A stretch of DNA of 7,370 bases from Solirubrobacteraceae bacterium (GTDB lineage: Bacteria; Actinomycetota; Thermoleophilia; Solirubrobacterales; Solirubrobacteraceae). This document shows positions 1 to 4,749 of this stretch, piece after piece. Positions within the stretch are counted from its first letter, which is position 1. Every line of letters begins with the position of its first letter. The notes under the pieces were generated by a model. That model had not been told where the DNA came from. It ran no database searches and was given only the letters and a program-made list of their open reading frames with translations. The DNA lies in the NCBI GenBank assembly GCA_019683665.1, contig JADGIB010000179.1:1-7370 (forward strand), read 5' to 3'. The position numbers and the translations under genes were made by a program.

Positions 1-1
1 C

Positions 2-75
2 GCCCCGGTAGCTCAGCTGGATAGAGCGGCGGCCTTCTAAGCCGCGGGTCGCAGGTTCGAGTCCTGCCCGGGGCG
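2..75 (+). tRNA. tRNA-Arg (anticodon UCU)
   Basis: A complete cloverleaf can be drawn. The acceptor stem pairs 2-8 with 68-74, with discriminator G75. The D stem pairs 11-14 with 24-27. The anticodon stem pairs 29-33 with 41-45 around the loop CTTCTAA, giving anticodon TCT at 36-38. The T stem pairs 51-55 with 63-67 around TTCGAGT. The 3' CCA is not encoded (CTT follows), so it must be added by the CCA enzyme. UCU reads AGA and, by wobble, AGG. Both are very rare here: I find no in-frame AGA and one AGG (codon 6 of the gene at 964). The promoter lies outside the window. Confidence 0.97.
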
Positions 76-83
76 CTTCGCCT

Positions 84-107
84 CCGGCCGCGCCGTGGCG
101 CCGCCGG
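84..107 (+). terminator. GC-rich hairpin after the tRNA, possible terminator
   Basis: CCGGC (84-88) pairs with GCCGG (103-107), and inside it CGCC (91-94) faces GGCG (97-100) across a very tight turn. The hairpin starts nine bases after the mature tRNA end, where a terminator or 3' processing structure would be expected. There is no T tract, so intrinsic termination is uncertain. In such GC-rich sequence a hairpin can arise by chance. Confidence 0.3.
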
Positions 108-176
108 CCGCCAGGGGACGAGCGCCGGCCCTCTCGCCAGGCACCCCATGAGCCGGCACCACCACGCAGGGACCCG

Positions 177-193
177 CGATCACTCGATGATCG
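177..193. repeat. Inverted repeat upstream of a -10 box, possible operator
   Basis: CGATCA (177-182) and TGATCG (188-193) are perfect complements separated by CTCGA. The dyad covers the place where a -35 element would lie for the TAGACT box at 207-212. A repressor or activator site is possible, but six-base arms are weak evidence. Confidence 0.3.
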
Positions 194-206
194 TCGTGCA
201 AACTCG

Positions 207-212
207 TAGACT
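207..212 (+). promoter_or_regulatory. -10-like TAGACT, leaderless promoter for 222
   Basis: TAGACT fits TAnnnT and ends nine bases before the GTG at 222, so transcription would begin at or within a few bases of the start codon. No Shine-Dalgarno is seen. No convincing -35 is visible; the six bases at 17-base spacing (TCGATG) match TTGACA at only three positions. Confidence 0.55.
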
Positions 213-221
213 GCCGACGCC

Positions 222-596
222 GTGGCCCATGACACCGAGTTCCGCGTCGTCGTCCTCCAAGAGCCGATGACGCTGTACCGCGGCGGGTTCGGGCCGACGC
301 ACGTCATGGAGGCCATGCAGTCCAACTTCCAGGCGGGCCGATCGCCGCATCCGCAGGACCTCCGTGCGACAGTGCTCCACATGGCCGTCTCGATGTTCGA
401 GCGGTTCGACGTCGTGCGGTCGATCTGCGCCCGCCGGCCCGAGCGCGCCGGAACCCACGTCATCACGATCCGCCTGCAGCCGGGCCACGGCGTCTGCATC
501 GCGCGGACCGGCGGCGCCGGACACTGGTCCGTGTGGGGGCTCCCCCTCACGCTCGCCGGCTTCGTGGTCGATGTCGTGGGTATCACGGAGCGGTAG
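222..596 (+). CDS. Hypothetical protein, 124 aa
   Basis: I do not recognise a family. The start is GTG at 222 and the stop TAG at 594-596. Coding is supported by strong G/C preference at third positions in this frame and by the TAGACT box just upstream of the GTG. The protein looks like a small soluble alpha/beta protein. A charged and polar middle (residues about 40-80) contains a run compatible with a helix (ATVLHMAVSMFERF). The C-terminal third is hydrophobic (WGLPLTLAGFVVDVV), probably a buried strand or helix rather than a clear membrane anchor. There is no signal peptide. A later ATG at 267 is a possible alternative start. The opposite strand is open over the same region, but its translation is Arg/Asp/His-rich, typical of an antisense shadow. 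Its position right after a tRNA gene makes an acquired orphan conceivable but unproven. Confidence 0.68.
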   Translation: MAHDTEFRVVVLQEPMTLYRGGFGPTHVMEAMQSNFQAGRSPHPQDLRATVLHMAVSMFERFDVVRSICARRPERAGTHVITIRLQPGHGVCIARTGGAGHWSVWGLPLTLAGFVVDVVGITER

Positions 597-616
597 CCCC
601 GCCCGCACCCCCGCTG

Positions 617-622
617 TACGAT
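617..622 (+). promoter_or_regulatory. -10-like TACGAT, leaderless promoter for 629
   Basis: TACGAT fits TAnnnT and ends six bases before the ATG at 629, which places the expected transcription start at the A of the ATG. There is no ribosome-binding site between box and start. Confidence 0.65.
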
Positions 623-628
623 CGGCCC

Positions 629-820
629 ATGACCTACGCGATCTTCGACAACGGCAACCTGGTCGTGTCGTTCGATCGCGAGGACGAGGCGCGCGAGGCG
701 TTCGACCTGATCGCCCGCGAGGCGTCCCACCCGGCGGACCTCCTGATGATCGCCTTCGACGACGACGGCGGCGTCATCGACGAGGTCGACGGCGTCCGGG
801 CCGCGGCGGCGCGCCCGTAG
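629..820 (+). CDS. Small acidic hypothetical protein, 63 aa
   Basis: The start ATG at 629 is set by the TACGAT box six bases upstream; the same frame is open further upstream, but that part reads as Arg/Pro-rich shadow of the preceding gene. The protein begins MTYAIFDNGNLVVSFD, two beta-like segments (residues about 2-15). An acidic helix-like stretch follows (REDEAREAFDLIARE, about 17-31), then a third hydrophobic strand (DLLMIAFDDDG, about 38-48). This compact beta-beta-alpha-beta pattern with no Cys, no signal and no DNA-binding motif looks like a small cytoplasmic protein. I recall similar short proteins opening with YAIF and a GNLV motif in Thermoleophilia, without known function. Third-position G/C is strong. 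It stands alone with its own promoter. Confidence 0.75.
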   Translation: MTYAIFDNGNLVVSFDREDEAREAFDLIAREASHPADLLMIAFDDDGGVIDEVDGVRAAAARP

Positions 821-911
821 CGCGCCCCGCTCACGACCGGTTCCGGCGCCTCACGGCGCGGACGGTCACCGGCGCGGGAACGCGCCGCTGCGCCGCCGGA
901 CCGGCGCTGCA

Positions 912-927
912 TGGGCGGATTCGCCCA
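912..927. repeat. Perfect 6-bp hairpin, tetraloop GATT
   Basis: TGGGCG (912-917) pairs with CGCCCA (922-927). It ends about 21 bases before the -10-like box at 949, next to CACGTG at 926-931, which occupies the -35 position. It could terminate the upstream small gene or be a regulatory site. It has no T tract and short arms. Confidence 0.25.
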
Positions 928-948
928 CGTGCCGACCGGGCGACCGCG

Positions 949-954
949 TACCGT
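949..954 (+). promoter_or_regulatory. -10-like TACCGT, promoter for CAP gene
   Basis: TACCGT fits TAnnnT and ends nine bases before ATG 964. A weak GAGG (955-958) lies five bases before the ATG, so this start may not depend wholly on leaderless initiation. Confidence 0.55.
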
Positions 955-963
955 GAGGCACCG

Positions 964-1506
964 ATGACCCACCTCGGCAGGGTTGTGATGACGGCCGTCG
1001 CGGCGGCCGCCGTTGCGGTGATCCCGGCCGCGCCGGCCCACGCCCGGGCCGCGTGCGCGGGCGCGAGCGCGCTGCCCCAGCAGAGCCGGCTCGCGAAGGT
1101 CCGCGCGGCGACGCTGTGCCTGATCAACGCCGAGCGGCGCGAGCGCGGGCTGCCCCCGCTGCGGGCCGACCGGCGCCTGTCCCGCGCCGCGACCCGCCAC
1201 TCGCGGCGGATGGTCCGCCTGCGCTTCTTCGACCACGTCGGGCCGCGCGGCCTGACGATGGCCCAGCGCGTCGAGGCGGCCGGCTACACCGGCTGGCGCC
1301 GGCTCGGCGAGAACATCGCCTGGGGCTCGGGGTCGCGGTCCGTCCCGGCGCGGATCGTCGCCGACTGGATGCGCTCGCCCGGCCACCGGCGCACGATCCT
1401 CGACGCGCGGCTGCGCGAGATCGGCATCGGCGTCGCCCGCGGCGCCCCGCAGCCGGTCGGCGGGCTGCCTGCCGCGACCTACACGACGAACTTCGGGGCA
1501 CGCTGA
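964..1506 (+). CDS. Secreted CAP (SCP/PR1-like) domain protein
   Basis: The 180-residue protein starts with a Sec signal peptide: short basic N terminus, hydrophobic Ala/Val core (residues 10-23) and an AHA cleavage site near residue 27. The mature part is almost entirely a CAP domain. Recognisable elements are LCLINAERRERGLPPL (51-66), H79 in the first helix, FDHVG (89-93), the GENIAWG motif with E116 (115-121), SPGHR with H141 (138-142) and IGIGVA (153-158). H79 and E116 match the usual CAP cavity residues. Cys31 and Cys52 flank the start of the domain and could form a disulfide. Bacterial CAP proteins are extracytoplasmic and mostly of unknown function; some relate to cell-envelope or spore biology. 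The start is fixed by the signal peptide and by TACCGT at 949-954. Codon 6 is AGG, the only AGA/AGG codon I find in the called genes. It is monocistronic by spacing. Confidence 0.93.
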   Translation: MTHLGRVVMTAVAAAAVAVIPAAPAHARAACAGASALPQQSRLAKVRAATLCLINAERRERGLPPLRADRRLSRAATRHSRRMVRLRFFDHVGPRGLTMAQRVEAAGYTGWRRLGENIAWGSGSRSVPARIVADWMRSPGHRRTILDARLREIGIGVARGAPQPVGGLPAATYTTNFGAR

Positions 1507-1518
1507 GGCGGGGTGGTC

Positions 1519-1524
1519 TAGGGT
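1519..1524 (+). promoter_or_regulatory. -10-like TAGGGT, leaderless promoter for 1534
   Basis: TAGGGT fits TAnnnT and ends nine bases before ATG 1534, inside the 27-base gap after the CAP stop. No Shine-Dalgarno is present. Confidence 0.55.
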
Positions 1525-1533
1525 CCGGCCGCG

Positions 1534-2781
1534 ATGGCCGAGATCCGACCGCTCGTCGCGCTGCGCTACGACCCGGCCGTCGCCGGGCCGCTGCGCGACG
1601 TGATCGCCCCGCCGTACGACGTCATCGACGACGCCCAGCGCGCCGCGCTCCTGGCCCGCTCGCCGTACAACGTCGTCGCGATCGACCTGCCCCGGGGCGG
1701 TGACGACCCGTACGCGGCCGCGGCCGCGACGCTCGCCGCGTGGCGCGCGGAGGGCGCGGTCGTCGAGGACGACGGCCCGGCCCTGTGGATCCTGCGCCAG
1801 GACTACACCGGCCCCGACGGCCGGCGGCTGACCCGCCAGGGCTTCCTCTGCCGCGTCCGCGTCACCGACTACGGCCCCGGGCGCATCCGCCCGCACGAGC
1901 GCACGCACCCCGGCCCCAAGGAGGACCGCCTGCGCCTGACGCGCGCGACGCGGGCCAACCTCTCCCCGATCTTCAGCCTGTACTCGGACCCCGAGCAGGC
2001 GGCGTGGCGGGCGCTCGCGCCGTTCGCGCAGGACGAGCCGCTCGGCGACGCCGTCGACGACGAGGACACCCGCAACCGGCTGTGGCGCGTCGACGACCCG
2101 GCCGCGATCGCGACCGTCCAGGAGGCGCTCGCCGGCGCCGAGCTGCTGATCGCCGACGGCCACCACCGCTACGAGACCGCCCGCGCCTACGCCGAGGAGG
2201 TCGGCGGCGAGGGCCCGCACCGCTACGTGCTCATGTGCCTCGTCGCGCTCCAGGACCCGGGGCTGACGATCTTCCCCACCCACCGGCTCGTGAAGGAGAC
2301 GACGCCGGCCCAGCGGGCGGCGCTGGCCGAGGCGATCGAGCGCGACTTCGAGGTCGCCGAGACCGGCGACCTCGCCCCCGGCCCGGCCGGCGGCCCGCTC
2401 TCGGTCGGCTACCTCGACCGCTCCGGCCCGCCGCGGCGGCTCACGCTCCGCGACCAGGCGATCGCCGACGCCGCCCTCGCCGGCCGCGCCGAGCCCTACC
2501 GCCGGCTCGACGCCGCCGTGCTCGAGGCGCTGCTGCTGAAGGGGCCGCTGGAGCTGACCGACGACGACATCTCGCACCTGCACCGCTTCGGCTACGCGCG
2601 CACCGCCGAGGACGCCCGCCGGCTCGTCGAGTCCGGCGCCTTCGACCTCGCGTTCGTCCTGCGCCCGACCCCGGTCGAGCAGGTGATCGCCGTCGCCGAG
2701 GCGGGCGAGTCGATGCCGCCCAAGAGCACGTACTTCTTCCCGAAGCTGCCGACCGGGCTGCTGTTCAACCCGCTCGCCTAG
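1534..2781 (+). CDS. DUF1015 family protein
   Basis: The 415 residues are near the usual family length and carry its signatures from end to end. These are VIAPPYDVID (23-32), SPYNVVAIDLP in the N-terminal third, RPHERTHPGPKEDR (119-132), ADGHHRYETARAY (207-219) and a C-terminal MPPKSTYFFPKLPTGL (394-409) before the final FNPL. The clustered His/Glu/Lys/Arg residues (H121, H125, K129, H210, H211, K397) look like a phosphate- or metal-binding active site, but the reaction is not established. From general knowledge, this family sometimes sits beside serine-biosynthesis genes such as serA and serC in other phyla, hinting at a role in serine or phospho-amino-acid metabolism; no such neighbour is present here. 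No signal peptide or membrane segment is visible, so it is cytoplasmic. The start ATG follows TAGGGT at 1519-1524. The gene is transcribed alone as far as spacing shows. Confidence 0.93.
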   Translation: MAEIRPLVALRYDPAVAGPLRDVIAPPYDVIDDAQRAALLARSPYNVVAIDLPRGGDDPYAAAAATLAAWRAEGAVVEDDGPALWILRQDYTGPDGRRLTRQGFLCRVRVTDYGPGRIRPHERTHPGPKEDRLRLTRATRANLSPIFSLYSDPEQAAWRALAPFAQDEPLGDAVDDEDTRNRLWRVDDPAAIATVQEALAGAELLIADGHHRYETARAYAEEVGGEGPHRYVLMCLVALQDPGLTIFPTHRLVKETTPAQRAALAEAIERDFEVAETGDLAPGPAGGPLSVGYLDRSGPPRRLTLRDQAIADAALAGRAEPYRRLDAAVLEALLLKGPLELTDDDISHLHRFGYARTAEDARRLVESGAFDLAFVLRPTPVEQVIAVAEAGESMPPKSTYFFPKLPTGLLFNPLA

Positions 2782-2798
2782 CGGCCCGGGCGCGGCCG

Positions 2799-2822
2799 CC
2801 GGGGGACGGCGCCCACCCCCGG
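2799..2822. repeat. Perfect 7-bp GC inverted repeat between DUF1015 and OsmC genes
   Basis: CCGGGGG (2799-2805) pairs with CCCCCGG (2816-2822) around a ten-base loop. It begins 17 bases after the DUF1015 stop and ends two bases before the TAGCAT box. It could be a terminator without a T tract or an operator lying over the -35 region of the OsmC operon promoter. Confidence 0.4.
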
Positions 2823-2824
2823 AG

Positions 2825-2830
2825 TAGCAT
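2825..2830 (+). promoter_or_regulatory. -10-like TAGCAT, promoter of the OsmC operon
   Basis: TAGCAT fits TAnnnT and ends seven bases before ATG 2838. It overlaps the earlier in-frame ATG at 2829, which argues that 2838 is the true start. No Shine-Dalgarno lies in front of 2838. Confidence 0.65.
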
Positions 2831-2837
2831 GGGTCGC

Positions 2838-3242
2838 ATGAAGGCCACGTCCCGCCGCACCGGCCGGCTGCGCCAGACGATCCAGGTGCGCGAGCACCGG
2901 ATCGTGGCCGACGAGCTGCCCGAGGTCGGCGGCGACGACGCCGGGCCCAGCCCCCAGGAGCTGCTGGCCGCGGCGCTGGCCTCCTGCACGGCGATCACGA
3001 TGGAGATGTACGCGCAGCGCAAGGGCTGGGACATCGGCCCGATCGAGGTCGACTGCGAGTACCAGCCAGCCGAGCGCGGCACCCCGACCCGCTTCGATCT
3101 CGTCCTGCGCCTGCCCGCGCACCTCACCCCCGAGCAGGTCGCGAAGCTGCAGGTGATCGCCGCCAAGTGCCCGATCCACCGCACGCTCGACGGCGAGGTC
3201 ATGTTCCGCGAGCGTGTCGAGACCGCCGAGCTGACCGCCTGA
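2838..3242 (+). CDS. OsmC/Ohr-family protein
   Basis: This 134-residue protein belongs to the OsmC-like superfamily of thiol-dependent (hydro)peroxide reductases. The two redox cysteines are at expected places: C50 in LAAALASCTAITMEMYA, at the start of the long central helix, and C111 in AAKCPIHRTL. The preceding GPSPQELL (36-43) is also typical. An additional Cys73 lies in the strand DCEY. It resembles the YhfA-type OsmC branch more than classical Ohr, and substrates of that branch are poorly defined. It is a cytoplasmic protein, active as a dimer in known members. ATG 2838 is preferred over ATG 2829 because the latter overlaps the TAGCAT box. It is the first gene of a three-gene operon; its TGA overlaps the next start. 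Pairing with a CoA-type Nudix hydrolase suggests shared thiol or oxidative-stress regulation, which is inference. Confidence 0.92.
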   Translation: MKATSRRTGRLRQTIQVREHRIVADELPEVGGDDAGPSPQELLAAALASCTAITMEMYAQRKGWDIGPIEVDCEYQPAERGTPTRFDLVLRLPAHLTPEQVAKLQVIAAKCPIHRTLDGEVMFRERVETAELTA

Positions 3243-3823
3243 GCGACCTCGCCGCACAGCTCGCCGCCTGCCTGCTCGACCCGGCCGAGGCGGCCGCGCT
3301 GGACGTCCACGGCCGCATCGACGCCGCCGTGCTCGTCCCGATCTACCGCTCGCAGGGCCGCCTGCACGCGGTGCTCACGCGCCGCCGCGACGACCTGCGC
3401 CGCCACGCCGGGGAGATCTCGTTCCCCGGCGGCCGCCAGGACGACGACGAGACCGACCTGCGGATCACGGCGCTGCGCGAGGCCGAGGAGGAGATCGGCC
3501 TGCCCGCCGCCGACGTGCGGCTCGTCGGCGCGCTGCAGCCGACCCCGACGATCGCCACCAACTACGCCGTCTACCCGTTCGTCGGGCTCATCGAGCCCGG
3601 CCACGCGTGGACGCCGTCCCCGCGCGAGGTCGCCTCGGTCCTCGAGCCGTCGCTGCAGGAGCTGCGCGCCGGCTACGAGCGGCGGCGGCTCGTGCGCCGC
3701 GGCGTCCCGTTCATGGCCGACACGTACCTCGTCGGCGAGGACCTCATCTGGGGCGCGACGGCGCGCATGGTGTCCGACCTGCTGGAGCGGCTCGCCCCGC
3801 TCCTCGACGCCGAGGCGGCATGA
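3239..3823 (+). CDS. Nudix hydrolase, CoA pyrophosphatase type
   Basis: The protein (194 residues from the chosen start) carries the motif that marks CoA-specific Nudix enzymes: LTRRRDDLRRHAGEISFPGG, ending with F62 P63 G64 G65. It is followed by the Nudix catalytic stretch REAEEEIGL (80-88), whose Glu residues bind the divalent metal. The distance between FPGG and the RE pair equals that of E. coli NudL as I recall it. Members cleave CoA or acyl-CoA into 3',5'-ADP and (acyl-)phosphopantetheine. The start is unusual. No ATG, GTG or TTG lies near the expected N terminus; CTG 3239 overlaps the OsmC stop as CTGA and yields a natural MSDLAAQLAA start. The alternative GTG 3167 would overlap OsmC by 76 bases and add an Arg-rich shadow. 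The TGA overlaps the next gene as ATGA. Confidence 0.88.
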   Translation: MSDLAAQLAACLLDPAEAAALDVHGRIDAAVLVPIYRSQGRLHAVLTRRRDDLRRHAGEISFPGGRQDDDETDLRITALREAEEEIGLPAADVRLVGALQPTPTIATNYAVYPFVGLIEPGHAWTPSPREVASVLEPSLQELRAGYERRRLVRRGVPFMADTYLVGEDLIWGATARMVSDLLERLAPLLDAEAA

Positions 3824-4269
3824 GCGCAGCGGGCGCGCGCGCGGCGCGGGCGCTCGCGGCGATCGTCGTCACGCTGGCGGCGGGCGGCTGCGGCGACGAC
3901 GGGCCGGCGCCCGACTACGCGGCCCGGGTCCACCGGGCCTGCCCGGGCGCGAGCACCGGCGCCCAGGGCCTGCAGGCGCTGCGGGCCGGGTCGCCCGACG
4001 AGGCGGTCGCGATCGTCAAGCGGGCCGAGCGGACGGCGACCCGGGCCGCCCGGCGGCTCATCGACACGACGCCGCCGAAGCGGCTGGCCGGCGCCCACGA
4101 GGAGGCCGAGCGGGCGCTCCTCAGCCAGGCCCACCGCCTGCGCCTCGTCCGCGACCAGATCGACCGCGGGTCGGCGCCGCGGACGGTCGTCGCCGCCGCC
4201 CGCGCCGGCCTGGAGGCCGGGGACCGCCAGGCGGCGCAGCGGCTGGCCGCGATCGGCGCCGGCTGCTAG
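3820..4269 (+). CDS. Small putative lipoprotein
   Basis: The 149-residue protein has a hydrophobic N-terminal signal (ARALAAIVVTLAAGG) ending in a lipobox-like AGGC with C24, followed by GDDG, a typical actinobacterial lipoprotein flank. Position -3 is Ala rather than the preferred Leu, so lipidation is probable, not certain. The mature part is mainly helical and rich in Ala, Arg and Glu, with two likely amphipathic helices (about 50-75 and 85-135). Two further cysteines, C41 near the N terminus of the mature part and C149 as the very last residue, could form a disulfide tying the ends together. No enzyme motif is recognised. The ATG at 3820 overlaps the Nudix stop (ATGA), with a weak GAGG four bases upstream, so translation is likely coupled. 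The stop TAG overlaps the stop of the convergent gene. Confidence 0.82.
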   Translation: MSAAGARAARALAAIVVTLAAGGCGDDGPAPDYAARVHRACPGASTGAQGLQALRAGSPDEAVAIVKRAERTATRAARRLIDTTPPKRLAGAHEEAERALLSQAHRLRLVRDQIDRGSAPRTVVAAARAGLEAGDRQAAQRLAAIGAGC

Positions 4270-4706
4270 AGGAGCCGGGCGATCGCCGCCCGCGTCTCGC
4301 CGAGCCAGTCGGCGGCGCGGGCGTCGACGACCGCGTGCGGGATGCCGTTGAACGTCGCCAGCTCGCGGGTCAGGGCCGCGCCGGCGTCGGTGCCGCGCTC
4401 GTAGACGACGCCGCGCACCGTCGTGTCGATCGTCCGCTCGAGCATCATCCGCCAGCGCGGCCCGTGGAGGGCCTCGTCGTCGACCGTCCCCAGCAGCCAC
4501 AGCAGGACGGTGACGCCGTCGAGCGCGTCGCGCAGCGTGCCGATCCGGTCGGGGTCGGCGACGACCGCCTCCGCCCCGGCCGCGGCGATCGCCGACCGCC
4601 GCCCCGGGTCGCGCGTCGTCACGCGCGCGGCGTGCCCCTCCGCGCGCAGCGCCCGCGCCAGCCGCAGGCCGCGGCAGCCGCCCCCGACGATGAGGAACCG
4701 GGCCAT
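4266..4706 (-). CDS. Small NAD(P)-binding Rossmann-fold protein (atypical SDR-like)
   Basis: The protein (146 residues) starts MARFLIVGGGCRGLRLARAL, a Rossmann beta-alpha-beta unit with a glycine loop G9-G10-G11-C-R-G14. A second strand and a TTRDP segment follow, where NADP(H)-binding members often carry Arg, and then a DP..IGTLRDAL segment typical of NmrA/epimerase-like proteins. LLWLLGTVDDE (about 68-78) and RGVVYERG continue the fold. The YxxxK catalytic pair of classical SDR enzymes is not seen, and the protein is roughly half the usual 250-300 residues. It may therefore bind a nucleotide without being a standard oxidoreductase, or act as a sensor. The start at 4706 matches the beginning of the fold; extension to 4784 would run into the divergent gene. 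It converges with the lipoprotein gene, stops sharing CTAG, and diverges from the Nudix gene at 4750. Confidence 0.84.
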   Translation of the reverse strand: MARFLIVGGGCRGLRLARALRAEGHAARVTTRDPGRRSAIAAAGAEAVVADPDRIGTLRDALDGVTVLLWLLGTVDDEALHGPRWRMMLERTIDTTVRGVVYERGTDAGAALTRELATFNGIPHAVVDARAADWLGETRAAIARLL

Positions 4707-4714
4707 CGCGGCGC

Positions 4715-4720
4715 AGCATG
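4715..4720 (-). promoter_or_regulatory. Degenerate -10 box CATGCT for the - strand gene
   Basis: Read on the - strand the hexamer is CATGCT. It keeps the A and final T of TAnnnT but lacks the first T, and ends eight bases before the start at 4706. It is weaker than the six perfect boxes and is proposed from its spacing. Confidence 0.3.
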
Positions 4721-4734
4721 GCAGGTCGGCCTGG

Positions 4735-4740
4735 CACCAT
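4735..4740 (+). promoter_or_regulatory. Degenerate -10 box CACCAT for 4750
   Basis: CACCAT keeps the A and final T of TAnnnT and ends nine bases before GTG 4750. With the - strand box at 4715-4720 it would form a back-to-back divergent promoter in a 43-base gap. No Shine-Dalgarno is visible. Confidence 0.3.
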
Positions 4741-4749
4741 CCCTCCCCC

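Larger units (their letters stand above)
76..206. other. Intergenic stretch between tRNA and first gene
   Basis: I see no coding potential of my own choosing in this stretch. It holds the hairpin at 84-107 and a short perfect inverted repeat at 177-193 (CGATCA / TGATCG around a five-base centre). No second copy of the tRNA 3' end is visible, so there is no sign of an integrated element bounded within this window. Confidence 0.5.
821..963. other. Intergenic stretch before the CAP gene
   Basis: This 143-base gap contains no gene that I can support. It holds a six-bp hairpin at 912-927 (TGGGCG, loop GATT, CGCCCA) and the TACCGT box at 949-954. The same frame as the CAP gene is open across the gap, but its translation is Arg/Ala/Pro-rich and would bury the signal peptide. 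Confidence 0.5.

Noticed and set aside
1..221. tRNA as an attachment site of an integrated element
   Set aside because: No repeat of the tRNA 3' end, integrase or other mobile gene is present in the window.
364..963. N-terminal extension of the CAP protein by about 200 residues
   Set aside because: The frame is open, but the added residues are Arg/Ser/Pro-rich shadow of other genes and would bury the clear signal peptide that starts at 964.
634..2583. Long open frame on the - strand (649 codons)
   Set aside because: It is antisense to the small acidic gene, the CAP gene and DUF1015. Composition is dominated by Arg, Gly, Val, Ala and Asp, and no domain is visible.
2829..2837. ATG 2829 as the OsmC start
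   Set aside because: It overlaps the TAGCAT box at 2825-2830; ATG 2838 has the spacing seen at the other genes.
3167..3238. GTG 3167 as start of the CoA-type Nudix gene
   Set aside because: It would overlap OsmC by 76 bases and add an Arg-rich stretch unlike the family N terminus. CTG 3239 fits the overlap pattern better, though CTG starts are rare.
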